A stretch of 64,000 nucleotides of DNA from Companilactobacillus pabuli (GTDB lineage: Bacteria > Bacillota > Bacilli > Lactobacillales > Lactobacillaceae), in NCBI RefSeq assembly GCF_014058425.1, contig NZ_CP049366.1, positions 248,001 to 312,000 of the forward strand, read 5' to 3'. This document shows, in pieces, positions 8,965-17,446 of this stretch. The notes beneath the pieces were generated by a model that saw only the letters and a list, made by a program, of their open reading frames with translations, was not told where the DNA came from and did no database searches. Both the position numbers and the translations under genes were made by a program. Position 1 is the first letter of the stretch, and every line of letters starts with the position of its first letter.

Positions 8965-9037
8965 GCCGTCTTAGCTCAGTTGGTAGAGCATCGGTATCGT
9001 AAACCGGCGGTCACAGGTTCAAATCCTGCAGACGGCA
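8965..9037 (+). tRNA. tRNA-Thr (CGT)
   Basis: Acceptor GCCGTCT (8965-8971) pairs with AGACGGC (9030-9036). The anticodon is CGT at 8998-9000 and the T-arm GGTTCAAATCC is present. No CCA is encoded. A TAGGAAATACCT string follows both this and the preceding tRNA gene, suggesting the two units share an origin. Confidence 0.95.
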
Positions 9038-9067
9038 TTGATAATTTTAGGAAATACCTCCCATGAA

Positions 9068-9094
9068 GGGCATCGTTTAGCGGTGTCCTTTTTT
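9068..9094 (+). terminator. Terminator after tRNA-Thr
   Basis: GGGCATCG pairs with CGGTGTCC (G-T pairs allowed), then TTTTTT. Confidence 0.8.
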
Positions 9095-9099
9095 AGTGC

Positions 9100-9127
9100 A
9101 AAAAAATAGGAGTGCAATTGCACTCCT
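9100..9127 (-). terminator. Terminator of the fumarate-reductase-like gene
   Basis: The perfect 20-bp palindrome AGGAGTGCAATTGCACTCCT (9108-9127) is followed on the minus strand by ATTTTTTTG. Confidence 0.85.
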
Positions 9128-9136
9128 AAAAGAGTT

Positions 9137-10963
9137 TTATTTAATTTGTTTCAAAGCATCAGAAACGGCTTCTTTAATAGCTTTACTTGAAGCAGAAGCA
9201 CCAGAAATTGTATCAACATCGACCGAATTCTTTTCTACGATTTCTTTTGGCAATTCCTTAACAGCTTTGAGACCGTAATCGTCAGATTCACTTTGTTTCA
9301 AAACTTCGATATCTTGAATGTCGTCTTTGCTATTGGCAGTGACACGAACGACGATTTCATTTCCCATACCGGCAGTTGATTTACCGATGTATTGGTTGTC
9401 GTTAGTTTCATAGTGTTCTTCGCCAACATCAGATCCTAAGCCCTCTTCGTGAACACTAGCTGAGGTATTAGCGTCGACTTTAACTGACTCAACGTCTTTT
9501 TCTTTAGCAGCATTTTCACCGGCAATCTTACCAAAAATCAAGTTTTCAGCAAGGTTACTACCACCGTTGTATTGACGTCCCATCAAACTTCCTAATTCAC
9601 CACAAGCGTATAGGTGAGGGATGATTTCATCGTTTACATCAACAACTTCTGCGTTGGAATTGTGAACGGGACCACCTTGAGTATTCAATAATCCTTGAAC
9701 CATAGCTAAACAGTAGTAAGGACCATCATCGAAGGCTGTCAAAGTATCAGCATCACGGTCAAAGGCATAGTCACGTTTGATTTCTGCAAAGTGGTTGAAG
9801 TCTTTGATAGTGCTTGCCAACTTGTCAGCATCAACGTTCATTACTTCAGCTAAACTGTTCAAATCATCAGCTTTAACGACTGACTCTAAGAATTCTGGAT
9901 AAGGAGCGTTTTTATCATTCTTTAATTCGTCGTACTTCTTTTGATCAAAGACAACATAAGGATGACGTTGAGCTAAAGGAACTCTCCAATTGCCGTGATC
10001 TTGGATGTGTCCGTGACGGTGGATTTCATTTTCATCGAAGTAACGAGTTCCATCATCACCGACAACAATCAAACTGCCTTGGTGGAATGCAGGCCAGTCG
10101 AATGGCAAGAATTGTGAACGTTGACCTTTAGCTGGCTTAGGAGTTAGTCCATGGAAAATGCCATAAGATTCATAATTGTTCATGTTATAAAGTTTAGCAC
10201 CGACTTCACTAGCCATTGTGACACCGATACCTTTGTTATAAAGGGAACCGATAGGATTTAGACTAGTTTCGCCGAGGTAATTTTCGACCATTTCAGGATT
10301 GTTTTCAAAACCACCGGTAGCCATGACGACACCATTGTTGGCTTTGACATTCAAAAGTTTGCCATTACGTTCGATTTGAACACCAACGATAGCCTTTGTT
10401 GCTGGATCTTGAATCAAGTGTTTAGCGGGTGTTTGATACAAGACATCAATTTTGTCAGCACGGTCTAAAACTTGTTGACGGAGATTTTTCCAAAGAGCAG
10501 AGTCAGCGACACCTTCATGGACAGCGACTAATTCGTGAGTAGCTTGACCACGGAATTCTGGGTATTCGTGAGCCATAAAGTGCAAAGCCTTAGATACTGG
10601 TGATTCTGGGTGTTTGCCCATGATAAATGGTTTAACACCGAGATAATTTTCTAGGTAATTAGGGATGTCATAGAGTCCTTTGACGAAAGTTTCCATCAAA
10701 TCCTTGTCATATGACAATGGGAAAGCTAAATCTTCGTAATATTTACGTAAATCATCTAAATTGTCACCTGATGAAATAACTTGACCAGCATAGCGAGTAT
10801 TGCCACCCTCATGACCCTCTGGAGCTGAGTCAGTAATCAAAACTTTGGCGTTGTTGTCAGCCGCAAATCTAGCAGCACTGGCACCAGCACCACCGAATCC
10901 TAAAACGATAACGTCATAAGTTGCGTTCCAATTTAATTTTGAATCCTCAAACATTTCATTCAC
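9137..10963 (-). CDS. FAD-dependent fumarate-reductase-like protein with a C-terminal FMN_bind domain
   Basis: The 608-residue protein lacks a signal peptide. An N-terminal FAD_binding_2 domain opens with the dinucleotide motif VIVLGFGGAGASAARFAA and continues to about residue 480 with the GELGSLMGRQYNGGSNLAENLIFG segment typical of fumarate reductase flavoproteins. Residues about 510-608 form an FMN_bind domain ending in DTISGASAS (584-592), the site where ApbE attaches FMN covalently. It likely reduces fumarate or a related enoate in the cytoplasm using electrons passed through the bound FMN. There is no heme domain. The divergent apbE gene supports this reading. The start may be 10963 or the second ATG at 10954. 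The exact substrate cannot be told. Confidence 0.88.
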   Translation of the reverse strand: MNEMFEDSKLNWNATYDVIVLGFGGAGASAARFAADNNAKVLITDSAPEGHEGGNTRYAGQVISSGDNLDDLRKYYEDLAFPLSYDKDLMETFVKGLYDIPNYLENYLGVKPFIMGKHPESPVSKALHFMAHEYPEFRGQATHELVAVHEGVADSALWKNLRQQVLDRADKIDVLYQTPAKHLIQDPATKAIVGVQIERNGKLLNVKANNGVVMATGGFENNPEMVENYLGETSLNPIGSLYNKGIGVTMASEVGAKLYNMNNYESYGIFHGLTPKPAKGQRSQFLPFDWPAFHQGSLIVVGDDGTRYFDENEIHRHGHIQDHGNWRVPLAQRHPYVVFDQKKYDELKNDKNAPYPEFLESVVKADDLNSLAEVMNVDADKLASTIKDFNHFAEIKRDYAFDRDADTLTAFDDGPYYCLAMVQGLLNTQGGPVHNSNAEVVDVNDEIIPHLYACGELGSLMGRQYNGGSNLAENLIFGKIAGENAAKEKDVESVKVDANTSASVHEEGLGSDVGEEHYETNDNQYIGKSTAGMGNEIVVRVTANSKDDIQDIEVLKQSESDDYGLKAVKELPKEIVEKNSVDVDTISGASASSKAIKEAVSDALKQIK

Positions 10964-10988
10964 TCCAATTCCTCTAAATGTTAGGATT

Positions 10989-11056
10989 AATATAACTCTA
11001 TTTATGGATATTGTGAATAACTTACCTTTGTCGTAAACGACACAAAAGACTATGAT
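10989..11056. promoter_or_regulatory. Divergent promoters with a palindromic operator
   Basis: On the minus strand, TTCACA (11012-11017) and TATATT (10989-10994) are 17 bp apart and serve the reductase. On the plus strand, TTGTCG (11028-11033) and TATGAT (11051-11056) are 17 bp apart and serve apbE. A palindrome TGTCGTAAACGACA (11029-11042) overlaps the plus-strand -35 box and may be an operator. Confidence 0.55.
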
Positions 11057-11107
11057 AGAGGGTGTTCACTATCGTAAATTATTTTTTTATGAATTGAGGA
11101 AAGTTCA

Positions 11108-12037
11108 ATGGGGCTAATTAACAAGAGCTATTATGCATTGGGAACAGTGATCAACTTGTCAGTGGCAGAACCTAGTGGTGTGGCTGATTTAGAGGCTGGT
11201 TACAAGTTGATTCAAAACTTTGAAGATAAGTTGACCGTCAATCGTAACGAGTCAGAAGTCATGTCGATCAATCACAATGCCGGTATCAAGCCAGTTCAGG
11301 TGCCAGAAGATACGTATGATTTAATCAAACGAGCTGTTTTAGTCAGTCGCAAACATCTAGGCTTTAATGTAGCAATCGGACCTTTAGTCAAATTGTGGAA
11401 AATTGGTTTTAAGGGTGCCAACAAGCCTTGTGACAAAGATATCAAGCAACGCTTACAAATTATCGACCCTGAAAAAATAATCCTCGACGACGCCAATATG
11501 AGCGTATTTTTGCAAGAAAAAGGTATGGAGATCGACCTTGGTGGTATTGCCAAAGGTTATATTGCTGACGAGATCAAAAAGCTTTGGCAAAAACGTGGTG
11601 TTCAGACGGGAATTATTGATTTGGGTGGTAATGTTTTGTTAGTCGGCGACAGTTTGCATGAGGACAAGTTATGGAATATCGGTATTCAAAATCCCATTAA
11701 GCCGCGAGATGTCTCCTTAGGTGTCGTGCATATTCCTGAAAAATCAATTGGTACGTCTGGTATTTATGAACGCAAGTTAGTAATTGATGGTCATGAATAT
11801 CACCACATGTTTGATTCAAAAACTGGCTATCCAATCAAAAATAACCTTGCTAGTGTGACAATTATTAGTGACAAGTCGATTGACGGTGAAATTTGGTCAA
11901 CGATTGGCTTTTATCAAGGTATAAAACGTGGTATGGCTTTGATTGAAGCACAAAAGGGAATTGAAGCTGTCTTTATTACGAAGGACTTAGAGACCTTTGT
12001 TACTAGCGGATTGAAAGATATTTTTAAGAAAATATAA
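11108..12037 (+). CDS. apbE: FAD:protein FMN transferase
   Basis: The 309-residue ApbE-family enzyme transfers FMN from FAD onto a Thr or Ser of target proteins. Visible family features are ALGTVINLSV near the start, the EIDLGGIAKGYIADEI motif around residues 140-155, and the Mg-binding region with SIGTSGIYER and HHMFDSKTGYP. It lacks the lipoprotein signal of exported ApbE proteins, so it should act in the cytoplasm, like its neighbour targets. A GAGGAAAG ribosome binding site precedes the ATG. It lies divergent to the FMN_bind flavoprotein and upstream of two FMN-reductase genes, so it probably modifies products of this same locus. Confidence 0.93.
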   Translation: MGLINKSYYALGTVINLSVAEPSGVADLEAGYKLIQNFEDKLTVNRNESEVMSINHNAGIKPVQVPEDTYDLIKRAVLVSRKHLGFNVAIGPLVKLWKIGFKGANKPCDKDIKQRLQIIDPEKIILDDANMSVFLQEKGMEIDLGGIAKGYIADEIKKLWQKRGVQTGIIDLGGNVLLVGDSLHEDKLWNIGIQNPIKPRDVSLGVVHIPEKSIGTSGIYERKLVIDGHEYHHMFDSKTGYPIKNNLASVTIISDKSIDGEIWSTIGFYQGIKRGMALIEAQKGIEAVFITKDLETFVTSGLKDIFKKI

Positions 12038-12131
12038 CTATACTATATGAAAACAATCACATAATTATATTGCTTTACCTAGTGAAACATTTTACAATTA
12101 ACATGACAATAAAATAGAAGTGGGATGATTA

Positions 12132-12743
12132 ATGATGAATAAATTTATCGCTATTGTGGGATCAAATTCCCAAAAATCAACCAACCGTGAATTATTGAAG
12201 TATATGAAGAGACATTTCCAAGATTACGCTGAAATTGAATTAGTTGAAATCAAGGATTTGCCAATCTTTAAGAAGAGTGCAGATAAGTATGTGCCACAAT
12301 TGGCCAAAGACATCGCTAAGAAAATTGAGGATGCTGACGGTGTCATTATTGCTACTCCTGAATACGATCACTCTGTAACGGCTGTTTTGTCGAGTGCCTT
12401 AGCTTGGCTATCATATGGAATCCATCCATTTGTCGACAAGCCCGTTATGATTACCGGTGCTTCTTATGGATCTCTTGGGTCATCACGTGCCCAAGCTCAA
12501 TTACGTCAAATCCTTGATTCGCCAGAATTAAAAGCTAGAATTATGCCTAGTTCAGAGTTCCTTTTGGCACATTCATTACAAGCCTTTGATGATGAGGGCA
12601 ATTTGAAGGATAAAGATGTTGTTAAAGAATTAGACGGTCTCTTCCAAGACTTTCTTCAATTCGTTAATATTTCAAAACAATTGAATAATGCAGAAGACGC
12701 TACAAAGCAAAAAGCTGCTACATTCTCATGGGACAAAGACTAG
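12132..12743 (+). CDS. NAD(P)H-dependent FMN reductase
   Basis: The flavodoxin-fold protein has 203 residues. The phosphate-binding loop [13 protein letters not shown] near residue 10 and the [20 protein letters not shown] segment near residue 78 are typical of the NADPH-dependent FMN_red family, which supplies reduced FMN. It is paralogous to the next gene but stops after the reductase domain. An 11-bp gap with a TAGGAGGG ribosome binding site links the two, so they form an operon. The start could be either of two adjacent ATGs (12132 or 12135). Confidence 0.88.
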   Translation: MMNKFIAIVGSNSQKSTNRELLKYMKRHFQDYAEIELVEIKDLPIFKKSADKYVPQLAKDIAKKIEDADGVIIATPEYDHSVTAVLSSALAWLSYGIHPFVDKPVMITGASYGSLGSSRAQAQLRQILDSPELKARIMPSSEFLLAHSLQAFDDEGNLKDKDVVKELDGLFQDFLQFVNISKQLNNAEDATKQKAATFSWDKD

Positions 12744-12753
12744 GAGGGATAGT

Positions 12754-14019
12754 ATGAAATTAGTTGGAATTGCTGGATCAATCGCTGATCAATCATATAA
12801 TCGTACATTATTAAACTTTATCGCCAAACATTTTACAGGACTAATCGACGTCGATGTCTTGGATATCAATGAAGTACCAATGTTCAACCAAGATGATGAC
12901 CAAACAAATAGCCCCGTTATTCAAAATCTTTGCAAGAAAATTTCAGCTGCTGATGGTGTTATCATTGCTACTCCTGAACACAATCACACTGTTCCTGCAG
13001 CCTTGAAGAACGTTATCGAATGGCTATCTTATGAAGTACATCCTTTCGACGGCAAACCCGTTATGATTGTCGGAGCTTCATACCATACTCAAGGGTCATC
13101 ACGTGCCCAATTACATTTGAGACAAATTCTTGAAGCACCTGGTGTTAATGCGGTTGTCTTGCCTGGTAATGAATTTTTGCTAGGTGACGTTAAAACTGCT
13201 TTTGACGAAAATGGTGACTTGAAGGATCAAAGAACAGTTGATTTCTTACAAACTACTTTGCAAAACTTTATCAAATTTGCCAAAGTTATCAACTTGATTA
13301 GTCAATCAAACGGCTATCAAGACGAAGACCTTTCTGCTAAAAAAGGAACTGACACAACTATTCAAGGTATCGACATGAACGACGATGACTGGTTGGACAA
13401 AGCTGCTAAGAAAGTCAATGCCGTTGAAGGTGGCACTTATGTCAAATTAGACAGTGGTTTGTTGACAGTTGATCAATTGAACTACTTCTTAAAGACTATG
13501 CCAGTTGAATTGACTTACGTTGATGAAAATAATCAATTTATTTATTACAACAAAGTTGGCAAAGCTGAAGATATGTTAGCTAAACGTGTTCCTGCTCAAG
13601 TCGGAGATGCTTTAGATAAGGTTCACCCTAATATCGAACGCGTTATGAAACACGTTAAACAAGTTATCTATGACTTGAGAAGTGGTAAGACTGATTTAGT
13701 TTCAATGCCAGTACCTGGTGGTGACGAAAATCATCACGTAATGCACTATTACAAAGCAATGCATGATGAAAATGACAATTACAAAGGTGTTAACGAATGG
13801 GCTGTTGATATCAAACCAATCGTTGACCAATACTTACAACAAACTGGTCAAAAACTAGTCCCAGATCCAAACGCTAAGTTGGATGCTACATCTGGTGCTT
13901 CGAAAGATGAAAGTAAATCAGCAGTTGATGCAAACTCTGGCGCTTCAGAATCAGCTGAAGAACCTGCTGTTAAACCTGAAGTAGAAGTAGACGCTACATC
14001 TAGTGCTTCTAAAAATTAG
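12754..14019 (+). CDS. FMN reductase fused to a PAS-like domain, with a tail of flavinylation-like motifs
   Basis: The 421-residue product has three parts. Residues 1-185 form an FMN_red domain ([33 protein letters not shown]). Residues about 240-365 form a PAS domain of the type attached to DUF438 proteins ([39 protein letters not shown]). The last 47 residues are low-complexity and hold DATSGAS (377-383), DANSGAS (392-398) and DATSSAS (413-419). These resemble the D-x-x-S-G-A-S/T site that ApbE modifies, and the same pattern (DTISGAS) is in the nearby FMN_bind protein. I infer that the tail may carry up to two or three covalent FMNs, moving electrons from the reductase domain to partners. 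The start at 12754 has TAGGAGGG. Confidence 0.85.
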   Translation: MKLVGIAGSIADQSYNRTLLNFIAKHFTGLIDVDVLDINEVPMFNQDDDQTNSPVIQNLCKKISAADGVIIATPEHNHTVPAALKNVIEWLSYEVHPFDGKPVMIVGASYHTQGSSRAQLHLRQILEAPGVNAVVLPGNEFLLGDVKTAFDENGDLKDQRTVDFLQTTLQNFIKFAKVINLISQSNGYQDEDLSAKKGTDTTIQGIDMNDDDWLDKAAKKVNAVEGGTYVKLDSGLLTVDQLNYFLKTMPVELTYVDENNQFIYYNKVGKAEDMLAKRVPAQVGDALDKVHPNIERVMKHVKQVIYDLRSGKTDLVSMPVPGGDENHHVMHYYKAMHDENDNYKGVNEWAVDIKPIVDQYLQQTGQKLVPDPNAKLDATSGASKDESKSAVDANSGASESAEEPAVKPEVEVDATSSASKN

Positions 14020-14037
14020 ATATTGAATATTGTTAAT

Positions 14038-14085
14038 AAAAATCCCGTTAGAATGTAATTTGTTTACAATCTAACGGGATTTTTG
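14038..14085. terminator. Terminator of the flavin operon
   Basis: AATCCCGTTAGA (14041-14052) pairs with TCTAACGGGATT (14070-14081), with T and A runs on both sides. Confidence 0.9.
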
Positions 14086-14129
14086 TATTGGCGCATGAAA
14101 TAATTACGATAAAATTAAGTATATGGAAT

Positions 14130-14300
14130 CTAGTCGGTAGCAAAAGCCCTGTGATGGCTCAGCCGCCAAATTATTCTAAGCAACTTGTTGCTTAGAATAA
14201 GACCAATCTTGAAGACTTTGCCCGAACTTGGGCTTAGCAAAGGCTCCAAGTTGTGTCGGCAGCGTTCCAGCCAATCACAGGGCTTTTGCGGACGACGGCA
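14130..14300 (+). repeat. Structured intergenic repeat, family 1, copy 2
   Basis: This 171-bp copy differs from copy 1 at one base. It lies at the 3' end of the flavin operon, facing the minus-strand RNA genes. The bases from 14301 to 14414 hold nothing recognisable apart from a TGTTTAAACA palindrome at 14363-14372. Confidence 0.85.
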
Positions 14301-14416
14301 GTTTATCACAAAACAGACCTAATATGTTTAACCACATATGTTCAATATATCCGTCTTCGTAATGTTTAAACAAAATCTAATAGAATAAATCAAGAATTGT
14401 CATTCGAATAAAAAAC

Positions 14417-14722
14417 GCAAAAAAAACAGCTCGTCTTGGGGGGACGGGCTTGTTTTTTCTGCATTACCAGTAGTGTCAGGGACAAAGTTATGAATGCTTG
14501 TGAGGGTTCCATATTTGTCAAATAGAGAGGGATTTGTAATTAATTAATGAAAGCATTCAAAGTAAATTATTGTAATGGGAAACGCATTTGAGGGGGAGAA
14601 CAAGTTGATTGAGGGGGGCAACTTGTTCTGAATGCGAATGAGTTTTATGGCTACGATATGAGGATGTATCGCAACCTTCTTTGGTTAAAAAAGAAGAATT
14701 GCATTTCATATCTTTGCCCCTT
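14417..14722 (-). ncRNA. Structured small RNA, copy 1 of a tandem pair
   Basis: Read on the minus strand, a promoter at 14729-14757 is followed by three hairpins and a terminator. Hairpin 1 is GGTTGCGATA/TATCGTAGCC (14667-14676 with 14649-14658) with loop CATCCTCA. Hairpin 2 is an 11-bp stem (14619-14629 with 14597-14607) with loop CCCCCCTCAAT, inside an outer CGCATT/AATGCG helix. Hairpin 3 closes with GAATGCTT/AAGCATTC (14551-14558, 14492-14499). The terminator is at 14427-14452. A second copy at 14925-15254 keeps all the stems by compensating changes. Some G-U pairs exist only on the minus strand, which points to that strand as the transcript. A 50-codon frame in this copy is cut to 28 codons in the other, so I favour RNA over protein. 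Confidence 0.7.
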
Positions 14723-14728
14723 TCACAG

Positions 14729-14757
14729 TTAATAATATAGCATATATGTTTAAACAT
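14729..14757 (-). promoter_or_regulatory. Promoter of small RNA copy 1
   Basis: On the minus strand, ATGTTT (14752-14757) and TATTAA (14729-14734) are separated by 17 bp. The -35 box is covered by the palindrome ATGTTTAAACAT (14746-14757). Confidence 0.5.
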
Positions 14758-14924
14758 GTACATTCATTTTTAGAAAAAATAATTTTTTGATTTTGGATAA
14801 ATAAATATGTAAATAACATGTTATTATATTTAATTCATTGTGGATTTTTTCACGATGTATAGACCATTTTTTTGATATAATGAATTACCCATAAAAATTC
14901 TTGTATGATCTATTAGAAAAAAAG

Positions 14925-15254
14925 AGCAAAAAAAAACAGCTCATCTGGGGGGACGGGCTTGTTTTTTTGTTACACCTAATGTGTAACGGCATTACCAGTA
15001 GTGTCAGAGATAAAGGTATGAATGCTTATGAGGTTTCCATATTTGTCAAATAGAGAGGGATTTGTAATTAATTAATGAAAGCATTCAAAGTAAATTATTG
15101 TAATGGGATAACGCATTTGAGGGGAGGATAAAGTTGATTGAGGGGGGCAACTTTATCCTGAATGCGAGTAAGCTATTCGGTTACGATATGAGGATGTATC
15201 GCAACCTTTAGAGTTAAAAAAGGAAGGAATTGCATTGATCATATCTCTATCTCT
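14925..15254 (-). ncRNA. Structured small RNA, copy 2 of a tandem pair
   Basis: It has the same order of elements as copy 1. Hairpin 1 is GGTTGCGATA/TATCGTAACC (15197-15206 with 15179-15188). Hairpin 2 is a 12-bp stem AGGATAAAGTTG/CAACTTTATCCT on the plus strand (15125-15136 with 15148-15159). Its loop is identical to copy 1 although the stem has changed on both sides. An extra hairpin GTTACAC/GTGTAAC (14969-14987) is inserted before the terminator. The loops again carry CCTCA. The two units are about 512 bp apart and point the same way, away from nox. Confidence 0.7.
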
Positions 15255-15260
15255 TTCACG

Positions 15261-15289
15261 GTTATAATATAACACATATGTTTAAACAA
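15261..15289 (-). promoter_or_regulatory. Promoter of small RNA copy 2
   Basis: On the minus strand, TTGTTT (15284-15289) and TATAAC (15261-15266) are separated by 17 bp. TGTTTAAACA (15279-15288) overlaps the -35 box as in copy 1. Confidence 0.55.
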
Positions 15290-15486
15290 TTAAATTCATT
15301 TTAGAAAAAAATAATTATTTGTTTTTAGTTTCACAAATACTTCAATTTATGTGATTATAATGTTAAGTTTATTTTTTCGTTTTGAGAGGATTTAAACGAC
15401 ACTTTGACGTTTTATGGGGCGTAAGTGAGGTGGTTTATACTTTTAATTAGATTTATTTATATTCTATATATATTTTTTAATATAGT

Positions 15487-15525
15487 ATGTAAACGCTTTA
15501 ATCATGTTAAAATATTAACTATAAT
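15487..15525 (+). promoter_or_regulatory. cre-like site and -10 box upstream of nox
   Basis: ATGTAAACGCTTTAA (15487-15501) matches the CcpA-binding cre consensus with one mismatch. TATAAT at 15520-15525 is a plausible -10 box, so CcpA bound here could affect initiation. The bases 15290-15486 hold no gene. Confidence 0.5.
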
Positions 15526-15555
15526 GATATTAAATCGTAAAAGGTGGTAATTATT

Positions 15556-16896
15556 ATGAAGGTAAGTATCGTAGGTTGTACACATGCAGGAACTTTTTCA
15601 GCAATGAATATTTTGAAGGAACATCCAGATTGGGAAGTTTCCGTTTTTGAAAGAAATGATAATCTTTCTTTCCTATCATGTGGAATCGCACTTTGGGTAA
15701 GTGACCGTGTTTCAGATCCTAACAAGATGTTTTATGCTAGTCCCGAAGCTTTGACAGAACTTGGTGCACACATGCACATGCAACATGATGTTACAAATAT
15801 TGACTTCGATAATAAGAAATTAGCCGTTAAAAATCTAGTTAGTGGGGAAACTTTCGAGCAAGATTATGATAAGTTGGTCATTACTACTGGCTCAGCTCCA
15901 GTTATCCCTCCAATTCCAGGTATTGATTCAAGCCGCGTAATGCTTTGCAAGAATTGGACTAATGCCAATGAATTGAAAGAAAATGCTAAAGACATCAAGA
16001 GTGCTATCGTTATTGGTGCTGGTTACATCGGTGCTGAACTAGCTGAAGGTTATGCAACTCTTGGTAAAGAAACTACTTTGATTGATGCTTTACCACACGT
16101 TTTAGGTAAGAACCTTGACCCTAACATGTCTGCTGTTGCCGAAAAAGATTATCTCGACAATGGTGTAAAACTTGGCATGGGCGAAAAAGTTCAGTCATTT
16201 GAAGAAACAGATCATAGTGTAATTGTAAAAACTGATAAAAATACTTATGAAGCTGATATTGCTGTTATGTGTGTTGGCTTCCGTCCTAATACAAAGATGT
16301 TCGCTGACGAATTTGAAACTTTGCCAAACGGTGCTTTGATTGTGGATAAATACATGCACACAAGTAAAGAAGACGTCTTCTCAGCTGGTGATGCAGCATC
16401 TGTTCACTACAATCCAACAGGCGACAACCAATATATTCCTTTGGCAACTAATTCAGTTCGTCAAGGTATCTTGGTTGGTAAGAATATCGAAAAAGATACT
16501 GAAGCTTATATGGGAACACAAGCTAGTTCAGCGGTTGAACTATTCGGCAGAACTTATGCTGCCAGTGGTTTGACTAAAGAACACGCTGAAGTTCTAGGTA
16601 AGAAAGTTGATAGTGTATCTCTAGAAGACAACTATCGTCCAGAGTTCATGTTGACAACTACTCCTGTTTTGATGAACCTCGTATGGGATCCAGAAACAAG
16701 AGAAATTCTCGGTGGTGCTTTGACAAGCATGTATGATGTATCGCAATCAGCTAACCTCTTGTCATTAGCAATTCAAAAGAAAGTTACGATCGATGAGTTG
16801 TCCATGGTTGACTTCTTGTTCCAACCTAACTTCGACAAACCAGTTAACTACGTCAGTGCCTTAGCTGGAGCTGCTGTAGAAAAAGCTGATAAATAA
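15556..16896 (+). CDS. nox: NADH oxidase, water-forming type
   Basis: The 446-residue FAD- and NAD-binding oxidoreductase has the FAD motif KVSIVGCTHAGTFSA at the N-terminus, a redox-active cysteine C42 in SFLSCGI, and the NAD motif AIVIGAGYIGAELAEG near residue 155. A second FAD motif is DVFSAGDAASVHY, and a C-terminal dimerisation domain ends the protein. This fits the Nox/Npx class that uses O2 to regenerate NAD+ in lactic acid bacteria. Water as the product is inferred from similarity; CoA-disulfide reductase is the main alternative. The start at 15556 is chosen because AAAGGTGG lies 8 bp upstream. Confidence 0.9.
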   Translation: MKVSIVGCTHAGTFSAMNILKEHPDWEVSVFERNDNLSFLSCGIALWVSDRVSDPNKMFYASPEALTELGAHMHMQHDVTNIDFDNKKLAVKNLVSGETFEQDYDKLVITTGSAPVIPPIPGIDSSRVMLCKNWTNANELKENAKDIKSAIVIGAGYIGAELAEGYATLGKETTLIDALPHVLGKNLDPNMSAVAEKDYLDNGVKLGMGEKVQSFEETDHSVIVKTDKNTYEADIAVMCVGFRPNTKMFADEFETLPNGALIVDKYMHTSKEDVFSAGDAASVHYNPTGDNQYIPLATNSVRQGILVGKNIEKDTEAYMGTQASSAVELFGRTYAASGLTKEHAEVLGKKVDSVSLEDNYRPEFMLTTTPVLMNLVWDPETREILGGALTSMYDVSQSANLLSLAIQKKVTIDELSMVDFLFQPNFDKPVNYVSALAGAAVEKADK

Positions 16897-16905
16897 TTAA
16901 TTTAT

Positions 16906-16950
16906 GAATACCCGAATATCACAAATTAAATGTGTTATTCGGGTATTTTT
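16906..16950 (+). terminator. Terminator of nox
   Basis: GAATACCCGAATA pairs with TATTCGGGTATT around a short loop, with a T run after it. Confidence 0.85.
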
Positions 16951-17003
16951 GTGGCTAAAAAAATTATTTCTTCCTATACTGTGGGTAAAGTGGAGGGAAT
17001 GTT

Positions 17004-17348
17004 ATGGCTGAAGATAGTGATTTCATCATGCGTCAAATTAAGTCGTTTGCGGAAGGCTTTGGTTATATGGTCGGAAAAAAAGACGGCGAAAAAACTGAAG
17101 TAGTGTTTGAGCAGCAACAAGGTCAAAGTGACAAAATCCATCGTGATATAACTGAATTGTTGATGCATCAAAAGTATGAACAGGCAATTCAGTACGTTTA
17201 TGCCCAGAAATTTACTTTAGAAGAAGGACAATATTTTATCTTGGGACAGTGGCTGTTGGGAAAATTAAGTGACATACCAGAAATCAGCCAAGATGTAATA
17301 GAAGAGTTTCGCATCAATATAGAGAAGCACCGACCATCTATTAATTAA
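17004..17348 (+). CDS. DUF6483-like conserved protein
   Basis: The 114-residue soluble helical protein (MAEDSDFIMRQIKSFAEGFG start) resembles the DUF6483 family of lactobacilli. There is no signal peptide or catalytic motif. It has its own ribosome binding site (TGGAGG) and lies alone between the nox terminator and a palindromic site. The function is unknown. Confidence 0.7.
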   Translation: MAEDSDFIMRQIKSFAEGFGYMVGKKDGEKTEVVFEQQQGQSDKIHRDITELLMHQKYEQAIQYVYAQKFTLEEGQYFILGQWLLGKLSDIPEISQDVIEEFRINIEKHRPSIN

Positions 17349-17397
17349 TTCACAAATAATTCAAATTTTAGTACAAACTTTTTCATAATATCTCGGT

Positions 17398-17413
17398 ACT
17401 ATGTATACATAGT
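17398..17413. promoter_or_regulatory. 16-bp perfect palindrome, possible operator
   Basis: ACTATGTATACATAGT is its own reverse complement and lies 33 bp before a small membrane-protein gene. It has the size and position of a dimeric repressor site. The regulator is unknown. Confidence 0.45.
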
Positions 17414-17446
17414 CAAATATGGCTATACAAAAACGAGGTGAATTTT

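Noticed and set aside
14557-14763. Minus-strand frame within small RNA copy 1 (50 codons from its internal ATG)
   Set aside because: It has a possible ribosome binding site, but in the second copy the matching frame stops after 28 codons while RNA stems are conserved by paired changes. I prefer a non-coding RNA, though a small peptide cannot be fully excluded.
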